Shown: one piece after another, positions 56,150 to 64,000 of the stretch
Numbering within the stretch: position 1 is the first letter of the stretch
How the letters are laid out: each line of letters begins with the position of its first letter
Source of the DNA: Streptomyces sp. NRRL S-340
GTDB taxonomy: Bacteria; Actinomycetota; Actinomycetes; Streptomycetales; Streptomycetaceae
Reading direction: 5' to 3'
Length of the DNA stretch: 64,000 nucleotides
NCBI RefSeq assembly: GCF_000720185.1
Contig: NZ_JOIY01000012.1
Location: forward strand, 62,001 to 126,000
Made by a program: the position numbers and the translations under genes
The notes under the pieces: model-generated
What the model saw: only the letters and a program-made list of their open reading frames with translations
The model's database searches: none
Told to the model about the DNA's origin: nothing

Positions 56150-57217
56150 ATGCCCCGCCTGCCCTCACCCCTCACCCTCGCGGACCGCGGCCCCGGCCGG
56201 AAGACCCGCACCGGCCGCCACGCCCCCGGCGACGACGACGGACACGGCACCGGCGCGGACGCCCCGCCGCGCTCCGGGTCCGTGCGCCGCCGTGCCGGCC
56301 GGGAGTCCGCCGCCGCCTGGGCGTTCGTCTCCCCCGCGGTACTGGTGATCCTGGGCCTGAGCGTCGTACCGGTGGCGTGGTCGCTGCTGCTGTCCTTCCA
56401 GGCCGACGACCTGGTCACGCCCAGCCGCTGGGTCGGCCTGGCCAACTACCGGGCGCTCGGGCAGGACCCGCACTTCAGCCAGGCGGTGCGCAACACCCTG
56501 CTCTACACGGCGCTGTACGTGCCGTTGAGCATCGGCCTCGGGCTGTTCCTGGCCCTGGCGCTCAACCAGCGGCTGCGGCTGGTCGCCCTGTACCGCACCC
56601 TCTTCTTCGTGCCGTTCGTCGTCTCGGCGACGGCCCAGGGAGTGCTGTTCTCCTTCATCCTCGACCCCGAGTTCGGCGCCGCCAACTCCGTGCTGCACAA
56701 GGTCGGGATATCCCCGCAGGGCTTCCTCACCGACCCCGGCCAGGCGCTGCTCGCGCTCGTGGCGATCTCGCTGTGGAGCGGCACCGGCTTCTGCGTGGTG
56801 GTGCTGCTGGCCGCCCTCCAGGACGTACCGCCCTCACTGGTGGAGGCGGCCCGGCTGGACGGCGCCGGCCGCCGCCACGTGCTGCGCCACGTGACGCTCC
56901 CGGCCCTCGCCCCGGTGCTGGTCTTCCTCCTGCTGTGGCAGACCATCAACGCCCTGCAGGTCTTCGACCTGGTGTACGTGACGACCAAGGGCGGCCCGCT
57001 CGGCTCGACCACGGTGATCGTCTACTTCATCTGGGAGCAGGCCTTCAAGAACTTCACCGCCGGTTACGGTGCGGCGGCGGCCTACGCCCTGGCCCTCGCC
57101 CTGATCCTGCTCGCCGCCGTCCCGCGGACCGCCCGGGCCGTACGGCGCCGGGCCCGAGCCCACCACGGCCGCACCGGCCGCGCCGGTTCCGCCGGCCTGG
57201 AAGGAGCCGCACGATGA
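56150..57217 (+). CDS. ABC sugar transporter permease (MalF type)
   Basis: 355 aa. After a charged 50-residue cytoplasmic N-terminus, about six transmembrane helices follow. The conserved EAA loop that contacts the ATPase is EAARLDGAGRRHVLRHVTLP. FVSPAVLVILGLSVVPVAWSLLLS and TKGGPLGSTTVIVYFIWEQAF are typical of CUT1 sugar permeases. GAGAGGACC precedes the ATG. Its end overlaps the next permease (ATGA at 57214). Confidence 0.92.
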   Translation: MPRLPSPLTLADRGPGRKTRTGRHAPGDDDGHGTGADAPPRSGSVRRRAGRESAAAWAFVSPAVLVILGLSVVPVAWSLLLSFQADDLVTPSRWVGLANYRALGQDPHFSQAVRNTLLYTALYVPLSIGLGLFLALALNQRLRLVALYRTLFFVPFVVSATAQGVLFSFILDPEFGAANSVLHKVGISPQGFLTDPGQALLALVAISLWSGTGFCVVVLLAALQDVPPSLVEAARLDGAGRRHVLRHVTLPALAPVLVFLLLWQTINALQVFDLVYVTTKGGPLGSTTVIVYFIWEQAFKNFTAGYGAAAAYALALALILLAAVPRTARAVRRRARAHHGRTGRAGSAGLEGAAR

Positions 57218-58122
57218 CGGCCACGTCCCCCGCCCCGTCCGCGTTCCCCTCGGCTCCCGCCCCGGCGTCCCCGGACCGCCCGGCGGCCGCGCCCGGACGG
57301 CCCCGCAAGAGGCTGCCGTTCAGCCCCTGGCACCTTCTGCTGGCCCCGCTCGCCCTGGTGTTCGCGGTCCCGCTGATCTGGCTGCTGCTCAGCTCCGTCA
57401 TGAGCGACGCGCAGATCAACCGGTTCCCGCCCGCCCTGTGGCCCTCCCGCATCGATCTGGGCGGCTACCGCTACGTCCTGGGCAACGCCATGTTCCCGCG
57501 CTGGTTCGCCAACTCGCTGCTGGTGTCACTGGCCGCGGTGGTGTCCAACCTGGTCCTCGGCGCCCTGGCGGGTTACGCGTTCGCCCGGATGCGGTTCGCG
57601 GGCTCCCGGCTGCTGCTGGGGCTGATGCTGGCCACCATGGCGATCCCGTTCCAGCTGACGATGATCCCGACGTTCCTGGTGATGAAGCGGCTCGGGCTCA
57701 TCGACACGCTCGGCGCGCTGATCGTGCCCTCCCTGGTCACCCCGTTCGCCGTGTTCCTGCTGCGCCAGTTCTTCCTGTCGCTGCCCAGGGAACTGGAGGA
57801 GGCGGCCTGGCTGGACGGCTGCTCCCGGCTGCGGGTGCTGTGGCAGATCGTGCTGCCGCTGTCGCGGCCGGCGCTGAGCACGGTGGCGGTGCTGACCTTC
57901 CTCACCACGTGGAACGACCTGAGCTGGCCGCTGATCGCCATCAACCACGACACCCAGTACACCCTCCAGCTGGGCCTGACCACGTTCCAGGGGCAGCACC
58001 ACACCAAGTGGTCCGCGGTCATGGCGGGCAACGTGATCACCGTGCTGCCCGTGCTGCTCGCCTTCCTGCTCGCGCAGAAGTCCTTCATCCAGTCGATCAC
58101 GTCGAGCGGCCTCAAGGGGTGA
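57214..58122 (+). CDS. ABC sugar transporter permease (MalG type)
   Basis: 302 aa with six helices. The EAA motif is EAAWLDGCSRLRVLWQIVLP; other CUT1 marks are LLSSVMSDAQI, ANSLLVSLAAVVSNLVLGALAGYAFARM, and IPFQLTMIPTFLVMKRLGLIDT. A Pro/Ala-rich N-terminal tail of about 35 residues precedes helix 1. The ATG overlaps the stop of the first permease, giving coupled synthesis of the heterodimer. Confidence 0.92.
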   Translation: MTATSPAPSAFPSAPAPASPDRPAAAPGRPRKRLPFSPWHLLLAPLALVFAVPLIWLLLSSVMSDAQINRFPPALWPSRIDLGGYRYVLGNAMFPRWFANSLLVSLAAVVSNLVLGALAGYAFARMRFAGSRLLLGLMLATMAIPFQLTMIPTFLVMKRLGLIDTLGALIVPSLVTPFAVFLLRQFFLSLPRELEEAAWLDGCSRLRVLWQIVLPLSRPALSTVAVLTFLTTWNDLSWPLIAINHDTQYTLQLGLTTFQGQHHTKWSAVMAGNVITVLPVLLAFLLAQKSFIQSITSSGLKG

Positions 58123-58222
58123 CCGGCCTCCCGGCCGCCTCCCCCGTCAGCCGCCCCACCGCCGTCCGCCCGTCAGGGTCCGCACCCGGGCCCGTCAGGG
58201 TCCGCACCTCAAGGAAGACCGC

Positions 58223-59194
58223 ATGCAGCACGCCTACGACCTCCTCGTCCTGGGAGACGCCAACCCCGACATCGTCGTCGGACCGCTGGAGGCGCCCCTC
58301 GCCTTCGGGCAGCGCGAACGGCTCGTCGACAGCGGGACGCTCACCCTCGGCGGCTCCGCGTCGATCATGGCGTGCGGGGCCGCCCGGCTCGGGCTGAAGG
58401 TGGCCTTCGCCGGACGCGTCGGCGACGACGACGCCGGACGGTTCGTGCGGGCGGCGCTGGAGGAGCGGGGCGTCGACACCTCGGCCCTGCGCGTCGACCC
58501 CGCCCTGGCCACGCCACTCACCGTCGTGCTGACCCGCCCCGACGGCGACCGGGCGATCCTCACCTCCCCGGGCACGCTCCCGGCCACCGGGCCCGACGAC
58601 GTGCCCGAGGCCCTGCTCACCGGCAGCCGCCACGTCCACGCCGCTTCCTACTTCCTGCTGCCGCGGCTCGCCGCCGCCCTGCCCGCCCTGTTCGCCACCG
58701 CCCGCGCGCACGGCGCCACCACCTCCCTCGACACCAACGACGACCCGGCCGACGCGTGGGCGCCCGGCGCCCTGGCGGAGGTGCTCGCCGTCACCGACCA
58801 CCTGTTGCCCAACGCGCGGGAGGCCACCGCCCTCGCGGCCGCCGCCGTCGGCGCTCCCCAGGACGCCGCCCCGGAGGCCGCGGCCGCCGCGCTGGCAGCG
58901 CTCGGCCCGCACGTGGTCGTCAAGGACGGCGCCCGGGGCGCCCTCGCGCACGACGGCCGGACGCTGCTGCGCACCCCCGCCGTCCCCGTCCGGCCGCTGG
59001 ACACCGTCGGAGCCGGTGACAGTTTCGACGCCGGTTTCGTCGCCGCCCGCCTGCGCGGCCTGTCCACCCCGCACGCCCTCGAGATCGCCGCGGCCTGCGG
59101 CGCCCTGTCCACCCGGGCCCACGGCGGAACACCGGCCCAGCCCACCTGGGACGAGGCCGCGGCCGCCGTCACCCGCAACGGAAAGCACCTGTGA
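58223..59194 (+). CDS. PfkB family carbohydrate kinase
   Basis: 323 aa, ribokinase fold. PfkB signature 1 region is GGSASIMACGAARLGLKVAFAGRVGDDDAGRF, and signature 2 is DTVGAGDSFDAGF with the catalytic base Asp266. The protein should phosphorylate a sugar or sugar phosphate released in the cytoplasm, for example galactosamine, tagatose-6-phosphate or a related hexose; which one is open. AAGGAAG-type bases precede the ATG, and its TGA overlaps the GH4 start codon (TGATG). Confidence 0.88.
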   Translation: MQHAYDLLVLGDANPDIVVGPLEAPLAFGQRERLVDSGTLTLGGSASIMACGAARLGLKVAFAGRVGDDDAGRFVRAALEERGVDTSALRVDPALATPLTVVLTRPDGDRAILTSPGTLPATGPDDVPEALLTGSRHVHAASYFLLPRLAAALPALFATARAHGATTSLDTNDDPADAWAPGALAEVLAVTDHLLPNAREATALAAAAVGAPQDAAPEAAAAALAALGPHVVVKDGARGALAHDGRTLLRTPAVPVRPLDTVGAGDSFDAGFVAARLRGLSTPHALEIAAACGALSTRAHGGTPAQPTWDEAAAAVTRNGKHL

Positions 59195-60558
59195 TGACCA
59201 CCCACACCTCCCCGGCCGCCACGACCTCCCTGTCCTCCGGCTCCCCGAAGATCGCCTTCATCGGCGCGGGCAGCGTCGTCTTCACCCAGGGCCTGCTGGC
59301 CGACCTGCTGGCCTTCCCCGAACTCCAGGGCGCGCACATCGCCCTGCACGACATCGACGCCGAGCGGCTCGCCACCGCGCACGGCGCCGCCCGGTACATC
59401 GCCGACCAGCGGGCCGGCTCCGGTGGCTCGCGGGTGCGGGTCACCGCCCATGCCGAGCGGCGGGCGGCCCTTCAAGACGCCGACTTCGTCATCAACATCG
59501 TGCAGGTCGGCATGCGCGCCGCGACCCGGACCGACTTCGAGATCCCCGCGCGCTACGGACTGCGCCAGACGATCGGCGACACCCTCGGCATCGGGGGCAT
59601 CTTCCGGGCGCTGCGCACCTTCCCGCTGCTCAGGTCGCTCGGCGAGGACATCGCCGAGGTGTGCCCCGACGCCTGGCTGCTCAACTACACCAACCCCATG
59701 GCGATGAACGTCCAGTACCTCACCCGTGCGACCGGGCTGACCCGCGTGGTGGGACTGTGCCACTCCGTGTTCTGGACCGTCCACGACCTGGCCGAACTCC
59801 TCGGCGTCCCGCAGGAGGAGGTCGTCTACCGGGCCGCCGGCGTCAACCACCAGGCCTGGATCCTGAGCCTGGAGCACCAGGGGAGCGACCTGTACCCCCG
59901 GCTCGACGCCCTGATCGCGGACGACCCCCAGCTGCGGCGCCGGGTACGCGTCGACATGTACCGGCGTCTCGGCTACTACCCCACCGAGACGAGCGAGCAC
60001 TCCTCCGAGTACGTCCCCTGGTACCTGCACCACGCCGAGGAGGTGGAGCGCCTGCGCCTGCCGGTCGGGGCCTACCTGGACATCGTCGACGAGAACATCG
60101 CGGCCTACGAGCACACCCGCGACGCCCTCGCGCAGGGCGCCCCGCTCGCCGTCGAGGGCACCATGGAGTACGCCCCGCAGATCATCCACAGCATCACCAC
60201 GGGCACGCCCCGCACGGTCTACGGCAACGTGCCCAACCACGGGCTGATAGACAACCTGCCGGCCTCGGGGACCGTGGAGGTCCCCTGCCTCGTGGACGCG
60301 CTGGGCGTGCAGCCCACCCGGGTCGGTGCGCTGCCCGCCCAGTGCGCGGCGCTCAACCGCACCTACCTGAGCATGAACGACCTCGTGGTGCGGGCGGCCC
60401 TGGAGGACGATCCCCGTTCGATCCGGCAGGCGGCGATGACCGACCCCGCGACGGCCGCGGCGCTGCCCGTGGAACGCATCTGGGACCTGTGCGACGACAT
60501 GGTCCGCGCCCACGCGGACCTGCTCCAGCCCTCGCTGCGCGCCACGCTCGGCCACTGA
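59194..60558 (+). CDS. GH4 family alpha-galactosidase-like glycosidase
   Basis: 454 aa. GH4 enzymes use NAD+ and a divalent metal, with a redox-elimination mechanism. The Rossmann loop is KIAFIGAGSVVFTQGLL, the metal/substrate site is GLCHS with Cys189 and His190, and GVNHQAW supplies His219. The CHSVFWT and NYTNPMA patterns place it with the MelA-like alpha-galactosidases rather than 6-phospho-beta-glucosidases. It is intracellular, so the importer must bring in the oligosaccharide. I start it at the ATG 59194, overlapping the PfkB stop; the GTG one codon before is possible. Confidence 0.9.
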   Translation: MTTHTSPAATTSLSSGSPKIAFIGAGSVVFTQGLLADLLAFPELQGAHIALHDIDAERLATAHGAARYIADQRAGSGGSRVRVTAHAERRAALQDADFVINIVQVGMRAATRTDFEIPARYGLRQTIGDTLGIGGIFRALRTFPLLRSLGEDIAEVCPDAWLLNYTNPMAMNVQYLTRATGLTRVVGLCHSVFWTVHDLAELLGVPQEEVVYRAAGVNHQAWILSLEHQGSDLYPRLDALIADDPQLRRRVRVDMYRRLGYYPTETSEHSSEYVPWYLHHAEEVERLRLPVGAYLDIVDENIAAYEHTRDALAQGAPLAVEGTMEYAPQIIHSITTGTPRTVYGNVPNHGLIDNLPASGTVEVPCLVDALGVQPTRVGALPAQCAALNRTYLSMNDLVVRAALEDDPRSIRQAAMTDPATAAALPVERIWDLCDDMVRAHADLLQPSLRATLGH

Positions 60559-60786
60559 CGGATGCCGCACGCGCGACGCCCGGACGACGGGCCCGGCCGT
60601 GGACTCGCGGGCGGGCGGGGGCGGCCGGCTGAGAGGGGAGCCCGGCCACGCGCCCCCGTGCGTCCGGTGCGTCCGCGTCCGGTGTCCGGTGCGCCCGCGC
60701 GTGCCCGCCCCGCCCGCTCAGGCGGTGGCGAGCGCGACGGACCGGGCCCCGGCGAACGGGGCCGGGTCCGTCATGCCCTGGCACCG

Positions 60787-61602
60787 TCATGTCCCCGGCC
60801 GGGTGACGAGCATGACGATCAGGACGAGGACCAGCAGGGCCACGTAGGCGGCGGAGTGGAGCCGGTCGGGGACCCGGCCGCCCAGCCGCTTCACGACCGC
60901 GATGGCCGGCAGGGAGCCGCACAGCAGCGCGGCTCCCGCGCCGAGGTCGACGTAGCCGAGGCGGCCGGTGTGCGCCTGGGCTGCGGGGGCCAGGGCGTAG
61001 ACGACGCTTCCCGCGAGGGCGACGGGGACACTGAGCGGGTTGGCCAGCGCGGTGGCGGTGGCCATGGGCAGCCCGCGGCGGCGCAGCAGCGGAACCGTCA
61101 TGACGCTGCCGCCGACGCCGAGGCTGGCGGCGACCGTGCCGATGCCGGCGCCACCGAGCGTCGTCGTGAGCCGGCCGAGCGGGCGCGGTGCGCCGTCGCC
61201 GGTGACCGCGAGGAACCCCTTGCGCAGCACGCTGTCGGCGATCGTGACCAGCAGGTACACGGCGAACAGCACGTTGAGCAGGGTGTCGCTGATCCGGGTG
61301 GCGACGAGCGAGCCGAGTGCCGCGCCGAGCAGGACGTACCCGGCCAGCGGCCACAGGTACTCCCGGCGCAGCCGGCCGGCCCGGTGCTGGGCCACGGTGG
61401 CCCACGCGGCGTTCACGAGCATGACGACGGTCGAGGTCGCGACGGCCACGTGCATGGCGCCGTCGCCGTGCGCGGTCGCGCCCAGGAAGCCGTAGACGAC
61501 GGGCACGGTGACGAATCCTCCGCCGAAGCCGAAGAGCACGGTCGTGACACCGGTCAGGCAGCCGAAGAGCAGGAGGGTGAGGAACGAGGAGGTGGTGAGC
61601 AC
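60787..61602 (-). CDS. TauE/SafE family membrane permease
   Basis: 271 aa, about eight helices in two halves. Both halves carry the glycine-rich TauE/SafE motif: VTTVLFGFGGGFVTVPVVY near 19-37 and TVAASLGVGGSVMTVPLLRRRG near 155-176. The family exports or imports sulfite, sulfonates or other small organic anions; the substrate is unknown. The GTG start at 61602 follows AGGAGG-like bases. It is divergent from an AraC regulator. The 228-nt gap from 60559 contains short CGTCCGGTG repeats (60658-60696) and nothing else recognised. Confidence 0.86.
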   Translation of the reverse strand: MLTTSSFLTLLLFGCLTGVTTVLFGFGGGFVTVPVVYGFLGATAHGDGAMHVAVATSTVVMLVNAAWATVAQHRAGRLRREYLWPLAGYVLLGAALGSLVATRISDTLLNVLFAVYLLVTIADSVLRKGFLAVTGDGAPRPLGRLTTTLGGAGIGTVAASLGVGGSVMTVPLLRRRGLPMATATALANPLSVPVALAGSVVYALAPAAQAHTGRLGYVDLGAGAALLCGSLPAIAVVKRLGGRVPDRLHSAAYVALLVLVLIVMLVTRPGT

Positions 61603-61682
61603 GGTGACGACGCTACGGACCGGGACGGGTGGCGGGCATTCGACCGTTCGCCAGTTTCTTACGCGCAGACGACAGCCGGGAG

Positions 61683-61688
61683 TAGGCT
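61683..61688 (+). promoter_or_regulatory. -10 box for a leaderless araC-type transcript
   Basis: TAGGCT six bases before the GTG at 61695, with TTACGC 18 nt upstream as a weak -35. Confidence 0.5.
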
Positions 61689-61694
61689 CGTGCG

Positions 61695-62528
61695 GTGCGC
61701 AACATCTCCGTCGACGAGGTGGACGGCCTGGACCGCGCGGTGCTCGCCATCGGCACCGACTACCCGCACGACCATCTGCTGCCCTTCCACGAGCACCGGC
61801 GCGCCCAGGTGCTCTACGCGGCCACCGGCGTCATGGAGGTCGAGACGGCGGACGGCTCGTGGACGGTGCCCACGGCCCGCGCGGTCCTCGTCCCGCCGCG
61901 GGTGCGGCACCAGGTCACCATGACGGGCGTCAGCACGCGCAGCCTGTACATCGAGCCCGGCGCCGCGCCGTGGTTCCCGGACCGCTGCCGCGTGGTGGAG
62001 GTCTCCGCGCTGCTGCGGGCGCTGATCCTCGATGCCGTCGACATGGAGCCGCGCTATGCCGAGCACGGGCGGGACGCGACGGTGATCGAGCTGATCCTGC
62101 ACGAGCTGCGCACCCTGGCACCGCTCCCCCTCGACGTGCCGCTGCCCGCCGATCCGGGGCTGCGGCGGTTGTGCGAGGCGTTCCTACGGGCTCCCGACAT
62201 CCATGACCCGCCCGCCCGCTGGGCGGCGGCCCTGAACGTCAGCGAGCGCACCCTGGGGCGTCTCTTCCGGCGCGGCACGGGGCTCGGTTTCGCCCAGTGG
62301 CGGCAGCGGGCGTGCATCCTGCGGTCGGTGCACGCGCTGGCGGCGGGCACGCCGGTGACGCGGGTCGCCGTCTCGCTCGGCTACGAGAATCCCGCCGCGT
62401 TCACGACGGCCTTCCGCGGTCTGCTGGGCCGCGCTCCGTCCGCGTACCTGGCGCAGCCGCCGCCCGTGACCGCGGGGCGGCGCGTCAGCGTGCGATCAGG
62501 CAGAAGGGATGACCCGCCGGGTCGGTGA
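61695..62528 (+). CDS. AraC family transcriptional regulator with cupin sensor
   Basis: 277 aa. The N-terminal cupin reads HDHLLPFHEHRRAQVLYAATGVMEV and AVLVPPRVRHQVTM, with the histidines of a metal or ligand site. The C-terminal AraC DNA-binding domain has WAAALNVSERTLGRLFRRGTGLGFAQW and VSLGYENPAAFTTAFRGLLGRAPSAY. It is divergent from the TauE/SafE gene and probably controls it. The GTG has a -10 box six bases upstream and no ribosome site, suggesting a leaderless mRNA. Its end overlaps the convergent VOC gene by 44 bp. Confidence 0.87.
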   Translation: MRNISVDEVDGLDRAVLAIGTDYPHDHLLPFHEHRRAQVLYAATGVMEVETADGSWTVPTARAVLVPPRVRHQVTMTGVSTRSLYIEPGAAPWFPDRCRVVEVSALLRALILDAVDMEPRYAEHGRDATVIELILHELRTLAPLPLDVPLPADPGLRRLCEAFLRAPDIHDPPARWAAALNVSERTLGRLFRRGTGLGFAQWRQRACILRSVHALAAGTPVTRVAVSLGYENPAAFTTAFRGLLGRAPSAYLAQPPPVTAGRRVSVRSGRRDDPPGR

Positions 62529-62853
62529 GGACGCGCCACTTGTCGCCACCGGGCTGCTCCTGCGGCCTGCCCGCGCCCAGTTCGAGCAGCCGGGCCTCGG
62601 CCTCCTCCAGGTCCGCGACCTCGAAGTCGAGGTGGATCTGCTGGGGGACGTCCTGGCCGGGCCAGGACGGCGCCCGGTGGTCCTCGGCCCGCTGGAAGCC
62701 GAGACTGAGACCGTCCTCACCGGTGAGGCCCGCGAAGTCGGCGTCGGAGCGCGGGTGGAGGGCGTACCCGGTGGCCCGCTGGTAGAACGCCGCCAGGGCG
62801 AGCGGGTCGGGGCAGTCCAGGGTGACGGCGGTCGGTCTCATCCGCAGGGTCAC
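62485..62853 (-). CDS. VOC family (glyoxalase/bleomycin resistance-like) protein
   Basis: 122 aa. Two beta-alpha-beta-beta-beta modules: VTLDCPDPLALAAFYQRATGYAL and QIHLDFEVADLEEAEARLLELGAGRP, ending in WRVLTDPAGHPFCLIAR. The VOC metal positions are only partly kept (His in QIHLDFEV, no obvious terminal Glu), so it may bind rather than convert its ligand. The GTG at 62853 follows ACGGAG; an ATG four codons later is an alternative. Confidence 0.85.
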   Translation of the reverse strand: MTLRMRPTAVTLDCPDPLALAAFYQRATGYALHPRSDADFAGLTGEDGLSLGFQRAEDHRAPSWPGQDVPQQIHLDFEVADLEEAEARLLELGAGRPQEQPGGDKWRVLTDPAGHPFCLIAR

Positions 62854-62944
62854 GGCAACTCCGTCTCGTTCGCGGCCGGTTCGGTGCGGCTCAGCCTACG
62901 GGGCGCGGGCGGCCTGTGGGGGGCGGCCGGCCTGTGGGGCGGGC

Positions 62945-64000
62945 TCAGCGCAGGCCCAGGCAGGGCAGCCAGGTGCGCGGGGCCGCCGCCGTGGCCGTCA
63001 GGAGCGCGCTCAGCACGCCGGGCAGGCCGTTCAGCAGGTCCGTGGTCCACTCGGCGGCCGGGTGCGCGGGGAGCCTGCCGGTCAGGTGGTGGACGAGGCG
63101 TCGCACGAGCGCGGCGGCGGCCGGCAGCCGGGCGTGGCGGTGCAGGGCGTCGGCGACGCACAGGACGCCCGCGGCGCCGTGGCACAGTCCGAGGCGGTCG
63201 GCCGGGGTGTCGCCGAAGAGGTGGAAGCTCTCGTCGTAGTGCTCGGCGAACCCGCGGAACGCGGTGGCGGCCCAGTCGGCGGTCGCCCTGTCACCGAGGG
63301 CGTCGCCCGCGTCCCACAGCGCCCAGGCGATCCCGGCGGCGCCGTAGCACCAGGCCTGCCGCGGTTGCGCCGTCGCGGGCGGCGGGGCGTCGAGTCCCGC
63401 GCCGGGCCAGGTGCGGATGCCGCGGTCGTCGTCGTAGGCCTGGCGGACGAGCCAGCCGGTGGCGTGGGTGAGCGCCGTGGTGAGCGCCGGGTCCGGTCCG
63501 AGGCGGCGCAGGGCCGCGGTGAGCGCGGTGACGACACCGGCGACGCCGTGGCCCATGCCGGTGTTGATGCGCCCCTGCACCCAGGACAGGTACGGATGCC
63601 GCGCGTACTGGCCGGTGCGCAGCCGGGGCAGTTCCGGCTCGTCGCACAGGAGGGCGAGGTGGGCGGCGAGGGGGCGCAGTGCCTCGGGGTCGGGGGTGCC
63701 CGTGCACAGGGCGAGCAGGGTGCCGGCGGGGCCGGAGATCAGGTCGTAGTCGGGGAAGGCGACGGCGTGCGTGCGGTACTTCGGCAGGCGTCGGCTCAGG
63801 GGGGCGGCGAGGCGGTCGCCGACGGGCCGGAGCGCCGGATGGAGGCGTTCGCCCAGGCGCAGGCCGACGAGGGTTCCGGCGAGGCCGCCGTCGTGCAGGG
63901 CGGGGTGGGCCGGGCCGCGTCCGGCGGCGCGGGCCCAGACGGCCACGGCGGCACGGGCGGTGTCGCGGTCCGCGACCAGGTGTGCCAGTACGGGGATTCC
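62945..64000 (-). CDS. LanC-like lanthionine synthetase C family protein (5' end outside the window)
   Basis: About 350 visible codons; the frame continues without a stop to the right edge, so the N-terminus is missing. The alpha/alpha toroid repeats of LanC are seen: HDGGLAGTLVGLRLG, SGPAGTLLALC, GMGHGVAGVVTAL, WCYGAAGIAWAL, GLCHGAAGVLCVADAL and LNGLPGVLSALL. The zinc ligands are complete: Cys in WCYG, and Cys-His in LCHG. Free-standing LanC proteins cyclise dehydrated precursor peptides of class I lanthipeptides by adding Cys to dehydroamino acids. It is read from the right, so dehydratase and precursor genes would lie beyond the edge. Confidence 0.88.
   Translation of the reverse strand, partial: GIPVLAHLVADRDTARAAVAVWARAAGRGPAHPALHDGGLAGTLVGLRLGERLHPALRPVGDRLAAPLSRRLPKYRTHAVAFPDYDLISGPAGTLLALCTGTPDPEALRPLAAHLALLCDEPELPRLRTGQYARHPYLSWVQGRINTGMGHGVAGVVTALTAALRRLGPDPALTTALTHATGWLVRQAYDDDRGIRTWPGAGLDAPPPATAQPRQAWCYGAAGIAWALWDAGDALGDRATADWAATAFRGFAEHYDESFHLFGDTPADRLGLCHGAAGVLCVADALHRHARLPAAAALVRRLVHHLTGRLPAHPAAEWTTDLLNGLPGVLSALLTATAAAPRTWLPCLGLR

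Noticed and set aside
60658..60720. Short CGTCCGGTG repeats after the GH4 gene as a regulatory array
   Set aside because: Only three or four degenerate copies between convergent genes; no symmetry or conserved spacing.

Overview
The window is very GC-rich, has strong G/C at third codon positions, many GTG starts, frequent ATGA/GTGA stop-start overlaps and purine-rich ribosome sites, and encodes typical actinobacterial families (SpoIIE phosphatases, DUF574 methyltransferase, GH101/GH43/GH114, LanC). This indicates a Streptomyces or close relative; I infer an accessory part of the chromosome because several genes are broken. I saw no rRNA, convincing tRNA, CRISPR array or insertion sequence. 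All assignments come from reading the sequence, with no database search.

Layout. 0-6.5 kb: end of a MarR gene, a lectin remnant, an alpha/beta hydrolase divergent from a MarR regulator (operator inside the hydrolase promoter), an SDR-DUF2867 protein, a membrane-anchored Mrr-like nuclease, an anti-sigma-type ATPase and a DUF1206 membrane protein. 6.7-16.1 kb: an apparent N-acetylmuramic acid (MurNAc) cluster, with a FAD/Fe-S D-lactate-type dehydrogenase, anmK, an SSS transporter and a BadF-type sugar kinase on the minus strand, divergent from an RpiR/MurR regulator and murQ. 16.1-24 kb: DUF2945, DUF488, a frameshifted alkyltransferase-like protein, an ABC exporter, an MFS exporter with an ArsR regulator, a DUF574 methyltransferase, an SRPBCC protein with a 14-bp tandem repeat upstream, and a decayed SpoIIE phosphatase. 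24-34 kb: secreted GH101 and GH43 enzymes with palindromic operators, small secreted and membrane proteins, AraC/hydrolase and SRPBCC genes.

33.9-39.8 kb: a pyroglutamate island (pxpA-pxpB-pxpC divergent from DUF969-DUF979-pcp-DUF2891) whose two promoters carry near-identical inverted operators. 39.8-41.3 kb: TPP riboswitch and NCS1 permease. 41.5-51.5 kb: a 40-aa protein, a nested hairpin, a universal stress protein, a large subtilase, an aldo/keto reductase, a multidomain SpoIIE phosphatase and a broken SGNH hydrolase. 51.6-60.6 kb: FlK-like thioesterase, Nudix protein, then a DeoR regulator divergent from a lipoprotein GH114, a sugar ABC importer, a PfkB kinase and a GH4 alpha-galactosidase. 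60.8-64 kb: TauE/SafE protein, AraC regulator, VOC protein and the 3' part of a LanC cyclase that runs off the right edge.

Working together: the MurNAc cluster can be read as import, phosphorylation, ether cleavage by MurQ and oxidation of the released D-lactate. The pyroglutamate island would release pyroglutamate from peptides (Pcp), move it (DUF969/DUF979, inferred) and open it to glutamate (PxpABC). The GH114-ABC-PfkB-GH4 unit looks like a route for alpha-galactosaminide or alpha-galactoside oligosaccharides. At least five genes show a -10 hexamer exactly six bases before the start codon, which suggests leaderless transcripts.
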